29,026 bases of DNA from positions 1-29,026 of the IMG/VR virus record IMGVR_UViG_3300003322_000675; one strand, written 5' to 3'. The stretch is from a virus. Below are positions 1-6,466 of the stretch, piece after piece. The notes under the pieces were generated by a model. It searched no databases. It was not told the origin of the DNA and saw only the letters and a program-made list of their open reading frames with translations. The stretch's first letter is position 1. Every line of letters starts with the position of its first letter. The position numbers and the translations under genes were made by a program.

Positions 1-3000
1 ATCGACGGTGATCTCGCCGCCGCCGCGCAGGGTCACCGGCGGTTCGTCTAACGTCTGAAAAACCGGAATTTCTCGCTCGACGACCGAATCGTCATACAAA
101 GTGCTCGAATATTTGCGCATCACGAACTGCGCTTTCGGCAAGCCTTTATCGAGATCGTCGTAATCGATGTCTTCGATCCGAACGGGCAAATTGACCACGC
201 TCGCGCCCGCGTCCGACACGCAAACGACGTCGCCTTCTTCCAAAAACAAAGCTTCGCGGTCAGATTCGTTTTGATAGAAAAAATCGGCGTCGCGCTGTTC
301 GGCCAAAGCGCCGGACATAATTCGATACGCCTGATGAAAACTGTCGATGCCCGAGCCGTCAAGCTCGAGCTTGTTTTCTTTTTTGACCTTGGCGATATGC
401 GCCTCGTCACGCAGGGTCAGCTCGACCAATCTAAAGTCCTGAGTGGCGTCGCGAAAAGATAATTTAACGAGGTTCGTCGACTCTTCGCGCCGTCCCAGAA
501 TAAATTTGTAAGTGTCTTTAAGCACGTTCGCCGAATCGAGATTTGTGCGAATCGAACCCTTGTCCGAAAAAACATATTCGACGCGCAAAACTTCGGTGCC
601 GGTTCGATTGAAATCGTTCGGCAAGGCGGCGTTGAGCGTCGGCAAGGATTCGATCACGAAGCCCGAACCGTCGTTCGTCGAATGATAACGAAGCTTGGCC
701 GAGTCTTTTTCGGGCGATACATACCAGATCACCGAATCGGCCCCAGCGGGCAGCGTGAGCGCGTCGACCGTGATTTTCTGATCGGCCGTCAATGTCACCG
801 ACGCGACCGGCGAGATCAAAGTGCGGCCGTTAGCGTTTTCGAAAGCATAGGCAATTTTGTACACGCCCGCCGCCAGCGCGCCCGATGCGGTCGCCGTCAG
901 ATCGGGCGCGGCCGGCGGGTTGGCGAGCGGCGCGGGATGGTCGTAAGTCAGATCGTTGTCGAGCGCGAGCGCGCCGAATTTGGCAGTGATCGAAACTTCG
1001 GCCGAACCCGGAACCCAGGCCGCCGCGAATTTGCGGCGCAGCCGGGGATGCGCATTGATCGAACCGTAAAAAAATCCGGCCAGCGTTTCGACGGTATCGA
1101 ACTCGTTAGCGATCACCGCGATTTCTTCGCCGTCAAGCGCGATCGAATTTATATCTTCGCCGGTCAGAACGTCGTCGATCGTCAACAGCGCCAACGCCGG
1201 AACACTCGCGCCGTCGCAGCCCGCAAACGGCGTGACGGTGATGTTTTCGCTTGCTTCCAGTTCGACATCGTTCTGCGCTTCGTCGTACGTGGCCGCCGTG
1301 ACTTTTCTGACTTCCGAGAGAACCGAATGCGGCTGAACCAGAACCGAGCCGCGCAAAGACGCGATCCACGGAGAAACATCATCGAGATCGAGCGTGTCGC
1401 CGCCGGCGGCGATCGTTCCGAGGCCGAGCGCGAAATCGGCCGGCTTTTTATGCTTGAGATTGATCTTGCCGTCAAAGCCCTGCGTCAAAAACATTCGCGA
1501 CGACGGTAAAACGGCTTCGTTGAGCCAATCCCAGAGTTTTTGCTGTTTGTTGGCGACGCCGTTAAAGGTGTACCGGCGACGCAAAAAAGTGCTCAGGTTT
1601 ATGCGCGGCGTTTCATCCGGCGTCGGCGGATCGGGAAAATCCGGCGGCTCGATCGGGATCAGATCGTCATATTCGCTCGGCGTCACGTTCTTGCCGAAGA
1701 CGTCCGCAGCTTCGGCATCGCCATTTAAATATTTTAAATAATCGGTCGTCACCGAGCCCGTCGGCGTCAACAGCCCCGAGCTCGAAAGATTGGCTTCGCG
1801 AAAGCCCGTCGGCGCAAAAATCAAATCGGAAAAAGATTTATCGAATAAAAACTCCTGATTATATTTATAGGCGTCGACGAACGATTGAATATTGAGCCAA
1901 TCTTCGGTCAGATTTTCGAAATGCTCGCTCAGCAAACAATATCTCACGAGCGCGGCGGCGTTGTCCGACCAATCTTCGACCGCGAAATTGTCGTCTTCGT
2001 CAAGGATTTCGACGATCAGCGTCAAGAGCAGCGCCGCGATGTCGGGCGCGGGATCGGTTTCAGAGGCCGCCGTGCCCGACCAATACGTGCCGATCCAAGC
2101 CGTATTCGCATAATAACCGTTGGCCGTCCATCCGCTTTCGGGGATCGGAATTTGCTCGTACGGCGTCGGGCCCAAATTCGGCGGGTAACCGTAACGTTTA
2201 TGAAGCGTCCCGAACTGCTGAAAGCGGTAATCGGTCGAGTAGATGCGCAAATATTCTTTTATTTTGCCTTCGCAAAATGCGGTGATGGCCTTAATGAGCT
2301 CGCCTTCATCCTGATAAGCCAGGTGAGTGCCCAAAATCTGCACGCGCCCGAAACAGAACGGCAAATCTTTGTTGGTGTCGATATCCGACACGCTCGACCA
2401 TTGCAGGCGTTCGTAAACCGTTTTTTTGATGAGACCGAAAAGGTAGCTTTTGCGGCGCGGGTAAATCGTCGTGCCGTATGCCGGGGAATAAACGAAGCCC
2501 TCGAAATTCGGATCGGACGGCGCGCGCCCCTTGGCGTCGTTCGGCGTGAATTTGCGGCGCGGGATCTCGGGCGCGAGACTGCCGAAAATCTGCTCGGCTT
2601 CGATCGTCATCGACTCCTGCGAGCCTTCTTTCGGCTTCAGACAGCGCCCGGTGAAGAAGATAAGGCTCGACGCTTCTTCATCCGTCAAACTGCGCGAAAC
2701 GAGCCGTACGACCATGATTTTGCCCTCGAAGCCGCCGCCCGAGAGCTCGAAATATGCCGCATCGCCGCCGAGGTTGTCGATCGTCACCGAAAAAGTGTTT
2801 TTTTCTTTTTTACCCGAGCGTTTTACTCTGCCGAAATTCGTGACGAGCTTTTGATACTCGAATCCGAAGAGACTCAGGTTTTCAACGTTCGTGAGCCGCA
2901 AAATAGCATCCGCAGAATCAAAAGGCGGCGCCGCGCCGTCGGCGTAAAATTCGACGACGCAGTTATTATCTAACCCGTCAAGAACAATTTGGCGCAAAGT

Positions 3001-3018
3001 ATTCGATGGCTGAAACAC
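1..3018 (-). CDS. Tail hub / tail-tip protein, C-terminus cut by window edge
   Basis: Open for 1006 codons with no stop, running off the left edge. It is the largest protein in the tail-tip region and lies after the tape measure and adsorption genes, the usual place of the central tail hub or host-specificity protein. The N-terminal part (about 1-120) looks like a beta-rich baseplate-type domain opening TLRQIVLDGLD. Residues about 698-780 match a beta-sandwich module common in phage tail proteins (pattern ATASGALAAGVYKIAY followed by PAGADSVIWYV). Function is assigned from position and architecture, not from a catalytic motif. The start is uncertain: I chose GTG at 3018, 35 bases after the previous stop, but the frame stays open to an ATG at 3117 that would overlap the upstream gene. 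No clear Shine-Dalgarno precedes either start. Confidence 0.75.
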   Translation of the reverse strand, partial: MFQPSNTLRQIVLDGLDNNCVVEFYADGAAPPFDSADAILRLTNVENLSLFGFEYQKLVTNFGRVKRSGKKEKNTFSVTIDNLGGDAAYFELSGGGFEGKIMVVRLVSRSLTDEEASSLIFFTGRCLKPKEGSQESMTIEAEQIFGSLAPEIPRRKFTPNDAKGRAPSDPNFEGFVYSPAYGTTIYPRRKSYLFGLIKKTVYERLQWSSVSDIDTNKDLPFCFGRVQILGTHLAYQDEGELIKAITAFCEGKIKEYLRIYSTDYRFQQFGTLHKRYGYPPNLGPTPYEQIPIPESGWTANGYYANTAWIGTYWSGTAASETDPAPDIAALLLTLIVEILDEDDNFAVEDWSDNAAALVRYCLLSEHFENLTEDWLNIQSFVDAYKYNQEFLFDKSFSDLIFAPTGFREANLSSSGLLTPTGSVTTDYLKYLNGDAEAADVFGKNVTPSEYDDLIPIEPPDFPDPPTPDETPRINLSTFLRRRYTFNGVANKQQKLWDWLNEAVLPSSRMFLTQGFDGKINLKHKKPADFALGLGTIAAGGDTLDLDDVSPWIASLRGSVLVQPHSVLSEVRKVTAATYDEAQNDVELEASENITVTPFAGCDGASVPALALLTIDDVLTGEDINSIALDGEEIAVIANEFDTVETLAGFFYGSINAHPRLRRKFAAAWVPGSAEVSITAKFGALALDNDLTYDHPAPLANPPAAPDLTATASGALAAGVYKIAYAFENANGRTLISPVASVTLTADQKITVDALTLPAGADSVIWYVSPEKDSAKLRYHSTNDGSGFVIESLPTLNAALPNDFNRTGTEVLRVEYVFSDKGSIRTNLDSANVLKDTYKFILGRREESTNLVKLSFRDATQDFRLVELTLRDEAHIAKVKKENKLELDGSGIDSFHQAYRIMSGALAEQRDADFFYQNESDREALFLEEGDVVCVSDAGASVVNLPVRIEDIDYDDLDKGLPKAQFVMRKYSSTLYDDSVVEREIPVFQTLDEPPVTLRGGGEITVD

Positions 3019-3053
3019 TTGATTATTATAGTTTTGACGCGCGGCGCTTAAAT

Positions 3054-3725
3054 TTAATATGCGATGTTCGTCAGCGGCGGCGCGAATTTGTTGCCGATCA
3101 CGGTCTGCGACTCGCATTGGGCGACGACCGTCCCCGTAAGCGCCTGCGAAATGACGGTCGCGCCCGCGCCGTTGACCTTGATCGTGAACTGGGTCGCCCC
3201 GGTTTTCTCCAACCGGATAATATCGCCGTCGGCATAGGCGACGGCAAATTGCAAAAAGCCCGCCTGATTATCGATCTGGCTGTTAGAGTAAGTGTAAATA
3301 AAATTACCGAGCGAATCCGTCAGCCGGATGTGAAAAGAAGCATCACCCGCGATTGATTCGAACTCCAGATAATCGCCGACGTTCGTAAATTGCGGCACGA
3401 CCTCGGCCGCGTACGGCGAAGCGTCGTTGCCGGTCGCTTCGAGTGAATAATCGCCGTTGAGCACCCACCCGGTTTGCAAGTAATCCGTCCAGGGCAGCGA
3501 AATAACCGGCGTCGTGTAAATTACCGGGTTCGACCAATCCGACACGTTGCCCCAATGGTCGACGGCGCGGATCTCGACCGTGTACTCCGTATCGGCTTCG
3601 AGACCGGTTTTTAAATACGACAACACGCCACCCGAGTCCGGCACTTCCATCCCGAGTCCGGCGTTAATTATTTCGTCCGTGAACGTGCCGCCGTTGAGTC
3701 TGATTTCGTATCGCGCGACCGCCAT
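3054..3725 (-). CDS. Tail protein beginning with half an FN3 domain
   Basis: 223 residues, with ATG four bases after the beta-helix gene stop; the same frame is open further upstream, but that would overlap the neighbour heavily. Residues 2-72 read as the second half (strands C to G) of a fibronectin type III domain: VARYEIRLNGG, then TGLEADTEYTVEIRAVD, then WGNVSDWSNPV. The first FN3 strands are missing here. A matching first half ends the protein coded at 4705-6177. Residues about 74-223 form a second beta-rich domain, possibly carbohydrate-binding, with no motif I can name. FN3 and lectin-like modules are common on phage tail surfaces, where they bind weakly to cell-surface glycans. A role in adsorption is inferred from this and from its place between the beta-helix protein and the tail hub. 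Confidence 0.7.
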   Translation of the reverse strand: MAVARYEIRLNGGTFTDEIINAGLGMEVPDSGGVLSYLKTGLEADTEYTVEIRAVDHWGNVSDWSNPVIYTTPVISLPWTDYLQTGWVLNGDYSLEATGNDASPYAAEVVPQFTNVGDYLEFESIAGDASFHIRLTDSLGNFIYTYSNSQIDNQAGFLQFAVAYADGDIIRLEKTGATQFTIKVNGAGATVISQALTGTVVAQCESQTVIGNKFAPPLTNIAY

Positions 3726-3729
3726 ATTT

Positions 3730-4701
3730 TTAAACCACCGTGACCGTAATGCCGGGAGATTGTAATAGTTTGAGCGTCGTGCCGGCGTCTTTTTCGACGC
3801 GATACGGCGCGCTTTCGTCGGTGTCCTTGCCTTCGCCAATGATCGTCACGTTGCCGCAATTGACGAGCTTCACATGCGGCTTATCGACGTTGTTGTAACC
3901 GACGTGGCACTGGCGAATGATGGCGTGTTCCACGTTTTCGAGATAGATCCCCGAAGACGACCCGCCCGACGAAATATTGAACCGGCACTGATCTATTTCG
4001 ACTTTTTCGTAATCGGTGATCGAAATGCCTTTTTCGGACGCCTCATCGAAACGACAGTTTCGAATGATGATCGCCGATTTATTCGCGCCGACGGCCTCGA
4101 GGTTCGGGTTTTCGGCGACGATCCAACCCGCGCCGTCCGGCGATTTCGAATGATAAATATCGTCGAACTGAAAATAATCGAGAAAATCGCAGTTTTCGAT
4201 CAGCGCGCTAAACGCCCCGTCGACCCAGATGCATTTTGCCGCGTTGCCCGAAAGGATCGAATCGCGAATCACGAACTGCGTTCCCTGCTGAACCCGAAAA
4301 ACGCTGCCGCCTTTAAGGCCGATAAAAAACGAGCGTTCGACCGTCGCCCTGATGCAGCCGTTCAAAACGATCGCGTCGACGCAATCGGTCGCGATCGGCG
4401 GCGTGGTATCGCCGTCGCCCATCACAACCAGATCGCGAAGCGAAAGCATACATTTATCGCCAAAGTTGAAGGCCGCAGCAGACGGCGAATTATGAACGGT
4501 AATTCTTTTCGACCAATCGCCGCGAATCGCGAGCGGCACCTGATTGCCGGAATTGGTAAACGTCGTCATGCCGCCGAGCAGCATGTCGGCGTCGATAAAA
4601 ATCTCGCCGCCCGTTCCCTTGACCGCGTTCCACGCCGCATCGAGCGCCGGCGTCCAGTTGCCGCCCGAAACGCTTCCCGAATAAGTTGAAATATTAGCCA
4701 T
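3730..4701 (-). CDS. Right-handed beta-helix tail protein
   Basis: 323 residues. Short repeating rungs rich in I/V, N and C dominate residues about 95-290 (for example IIIRNCRFDEASEKGISITD, VEIDQCRF, AIIRQCHVGYNN), the pattern of parallel beta-helix (pectate-lyase-like) phage tail proteins that bind or cleave surface polysaccharide. The N-terminus (WTPALDAAWNAVKGTGGEIFIDAD) resembles the cap segment that opens such helices. No catalytic residues can be assigned, so enzyme activity is unknown. It sits in the same reading frame as the upstream gene, separated from it only by TAA TAA. An AGGAG lies eight bases before the ATG, inside the end of that gene. Its position, between two proteins that each carry half of an FN3 domain, suggests it was inserted there. 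Confidence 0.75.
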   Translation of the reverse strand: MANISTYSGSVSGGNWTPALDAAWNAVKGTGGEIFIDADMLLGGMTTFTNSGNQVPLAIRGDWSKRITVHNSPSAAAFNFGDKCMLSLRDLVVMGDGDTTPPIATDCVDAIVLNGCIRATVERSFFIGLKGGSVFRVQQGTQFVIRDSILSGNAAKCIWVDGAFSALIENCDFLDYFQFDDIYHSKSPDGAGWIVAENPNLEAVGANKSAIIIRNCRFDEASEKGISITDYEKVEIDQCRFNISSGGSSSGIYLENVEHAIIRQCHVGYNNVDKPHVKLVNCGNVTIIGEGKDTDESAPYRVEKDAGTTLKLLQSPGITVTVV

Positions 4702-4704
4702 TTA

Positions 4705-6177
4705 TTAAACTCCTAAATAATCGTCGCCCGTTTCAGATCCGTAAGCTTCTTCGTCGGCTGCCGGATACCAGGTAATGAGCATTTCGCTAATCGAAGTGCC
4801 GGAAACGTCCAAACCGCCGGGCACGTCCGGCACGTACGGATCGGGCGTAAAATATGCCGAGATCGTATTGCTGACGGCTTCGTTGCCCGACTCGTCTTCG
4901 CCGGTGACGTAAAAACTGTTCACGCCCTCGACGATCTCGGCCACGTCGACGGGAAGCGTGAAAAAGCCGGTCGCCGTCGATACGGGCGATCCGTACGCGA
5001 CACCGTTGACATAGAGCTGCAAGCTTACAAATTCGCTGACGTCGCTGAGCGTGCCGGCCACGTTCACCACGCCGACGCCGAGCGTCGCCGAGATCAAATT
5101 AATTTCGGGCGACTCGTCGTCGATCGGGTTCGCATAACCGAACTTAAATTGCGAAATGGTAAAAACCGCGTTGTTTTTCGTGCGGCTCAAATGCCCTTCG
5201 TGAGTGCGGTTGTAATCTTCGACCCGCATATTTGTCCAAGTTTTGCCCGAACGGTAATCGAAGAAATTAAAAGTTTGGACGAGCCGCACGTTTTCGGCGA
5301 AGGCGTCCCAGATCTGCACCTGTTCGGCGGTTAGATTATTTAAGCCGATTTCGAATTTACGCGGCGGCAAATCGTTGGTCTGGTTAAAAGTTTTGCTTTC
5401 GTCCGCGTATGTATGCGAATGCGTGACGGCTTTAAAATCGAGCGGCGGCGCGTAAAAGCGCGAATAGGTGGGAAAGCCCTTGATTAAAAGATTTCGCGGA
5501 AAAAGCAAAGTTTTGTTCAAAGCTTCCCAGAGCCGCGCGCGCAAATCGGCGTAAAGCCGGATCTTTTCGAGCTCTAAACCCGTTTTTATTTGCGAGTAAC
5601 CGATTACGGCAAAAACCTTTCCCGACCATTTGCGCGCGCTGAAATCGCGATCCTGACCGATCTGTAAAGAATCTATCGCGATGCCGCCGGGGATAATCAG
5701 TTCAACGAGCTCGGGCACGTTCGACATCGGGGCCTGCATATTGTTCGCCGCGTACAAAACGCCCGATTTTCGATATTCGGCATCTGAATAGCCGAAATCG
5801 AAAAACCTGGTCGTGCCCGGATCGCCCGCCAAAATCCCCAAATCGGCTGCCATCGGCGAGATCAGCCCCTTGTACCCGTCGCCGCCCGCCGGAAACGCCG
5901 CCGCCGAATAACCGGCGATCACGAACAAATGGCGCAGCGTTCCCGAAGCTTCGGCGCTAAGCGGGTCGTTCGATCCGTCGAAATTAATATACTGCTCGCC
6001 GGTTCTCAGGTTTTTCCATTCGGGAAAATTAGCCGCGACCGAAAGCGTGAACGCGCCCCAATCGTCGCGCACCGCTTCGACGTCTTCGCCGTCCTGCGCG
6101 TTCGGTTCGTCGAGTGAATGCCAGAACAAAAGATCGTCTTTCGGAATGAGCTCGGTAAGATAAACAATTCTTGCCAC
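4705..6177 (-). CDS. Lectin-like tail protein ending in half an FN3 domain
   Basis: 490 residues from a GTG start; no Shine-Dalgarno is evident. Residues about 10-215 look like a concanavalin A/LamG-type sandwich (LLFWHSLDE, QYINFDGSND, then KWSGKVFAVIGYSQ). Residues about 240-350 form a further domain (FEIGLNNLTAEQVQIWDAF, FNFFDYRSGKTW) reminiscent of distal-tail modules. About 355-448 is an Ig-like domain (LYVNGVAYG, VEGVNSFYVTGEDESGN). Residues 450-475 (PDVPGGLDVSGTSISEMLIT, then WYPAAD) match only the first two strands of an FN3 domain; the protein then ends with 15 unrelated residues. It is the first gene after the tape measure and the repeat-bearing gap, so it is probably a distal-tail or adsorption protein. 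The domain assignments are by eye. Confidence 0.65.
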   Translation of the reverse strand: MARIVYLTELIPKDDLLFWHSLDEPNAQDGEDVEAVRDDWGAFTLSVAANFPEWKNLRTGEQYINFDGSNDPLSAEASGTLRHLFVIAGYSAAAFPAGGDGYKGLISPMAADLGILAGDPGTTRFFDFGYSDAEYRKSGVLYAANNMQAPMSNVPELVELIIPGGIAIDSLQIGQDRDFSARKWSGKVFAVIGYSQIKTGLELEKIRLYADLRARLWEALNKTLLFPRNLLIKGFPTYSRFYAPPLDFKAVTHSHTYADESKTFNQTNDLPPRKFEIGLNNLTAEQVQIWDAFAENVRLVQTFNFFDYRSGKTWTNMRVEDYNRTHEGHLSRTKNNAVFTISQFKFGYANPIDDESPEINLISATLGVGVVNVAGTLSDVSEFVSLQLYVNGVAYGSPVSTATGFFTLPVDVAEIVEGVNSFYVTGEDESGNEAVSNTISAYFTPDPYVPDVPGGLDVSGTSISEMLITWYPAADEEAYGSETGDDYLGV

Positions 6178-6259
6178 AGAATAAATTTTATTGAATTTGC
6201 CGTTGCTTATTTTGGGCGGGTCTGGTAAATTGACGGTAGATTTTTGAAGAAAGAAAATG

Positions 6260-6307
6260 AAAGTAGCAAAGTAGCTTTTCCTATAGAGAATGCTACTTTG
6301 CTACTTT
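6260..6307. repeat. 48-bp palindromic element, copy 1 (variant octamer)
   Basis: The left arm AAAGTAGCAAAGTAGC (6260-6275) and right arm GCTACTTTGCTACTTT (6292-6307) are perfect 16-bp inverted repeats. Each arm is two tandem copies of an octamer (AAAGTAGC). The 16-base spacer is centred exactly on CTATAG (6281-6286). Total length and centre match the three other copies, but the octamer differs from theirs (AAAGTGTA). Confidence 0.9.
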
Positions 6308-6317
6308 GAAAAACTCG

Positions 6318-6365
6318 AAAGTAGAAAAGTGTAATCCCTATATAGTAAATACACTTTTACACTTT
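6318..6365. repeat. 48-bp palindromic element, copy 2
   Basis: The right arm (6350-6365) is two tandem TACACTTT octamers. The left arm (6318-6333) pairs with it except at two positions, where it reads AAAGTAGA instead of AAAGTGTA, like a hybrid between the copy 1 and copy 3/4 types. The element is centred on the palindrome CTATATAG (6338-6345) and lies 10 bases from copy 1. On its right it carries the tail also found beside copy 4: 15 bases, then AAATCAACAACTTA. Confidence 0.85.
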
Positions 6366-6396
6366 GCCACAAAACTAATAAAATCAACAACTTACA
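6357..6396. repeat. Direct repeat, first copy (element tail)
   Basis: Begins TTACACTTTGCC inside the right arm of palindrome copy 2 and continues through TAATAAAATCA to TTACA. About 32 of 40 bases match the second copy, which starts 70 bases further right. The same tail, reverse-complemented, lies beside palindrome copy 4 near 24.8 kb. Confidence 0.75.
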
Positions 6397-6426
6397 CACA
6401 TTCTCAGAAAACTGAGATAAAAATCA

Positions 6427-6466
6427 TTACACTTTGCCGCAACCTTAATAAAATCAGTTATTTACA
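6427..6466. repeat. Direct repeat, second copy, overlapping the tape measure stop
   Basis: A half-copy of the element: a single arm octamer (TTACACTTTGCC), then the tail with TAATAAAATCA and TTTACA, but without a palindrome. It runs into the last codons and stop of the tape measure gene, so the 3' end of that gene is partly built from repeat sequence. Confidence 0.7.

Larger units (their letters stand above)
6178..6453. other. 276-base non-coding gap packed with repeats
   Basis: This gap between the tape measure stop and the first tail-tip gene has no plausible ORF. It is much richer in A and T than its surroundings and holds two 48-bp palindromes (6260-6307 and 6318-6365), a 40-base direct repeat pair (6357-6396 and 6427-6466), and a small hairpin, TCTCAG-aaaa-CTGAGA, at 6402-6417. 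A promoter for the tail-tip genes could lie in 6178-6259, but I see no convincing -35/-10 pair. Confidence 0.7.

Noticed and set aside
682-1509. 275-residue open frame on the + strand
   Set aside because: It lies opposite the tail hub gene, whose - strand frame is open for over 1000 codons with coherent protein domains. The + translation is arginine-rich and featureless, as expected of a mirror frame in codon-biased DNA.
1885-2973. 362-residue open frame on the + strand
   Set aside because: It is another mirror frame of the tail hub gene: no domain, very high R/V/F content, no ribosome site.
3874-4689. 271-residue open frame on the + strand
   Set aside because: It is antisense to the beta-helix gene, whose repeated rungs show that the - strand is the coding one.
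6357-6466. DnaA boxes or CRISPR-type repeats in the tape measure gap
   Set aside because: The TTACACACA-like sequences match the DnaA consensus at only 7 of 9 positions, and there are only two direct repeats 70 bases apart with no spacer series, so neither label fits.
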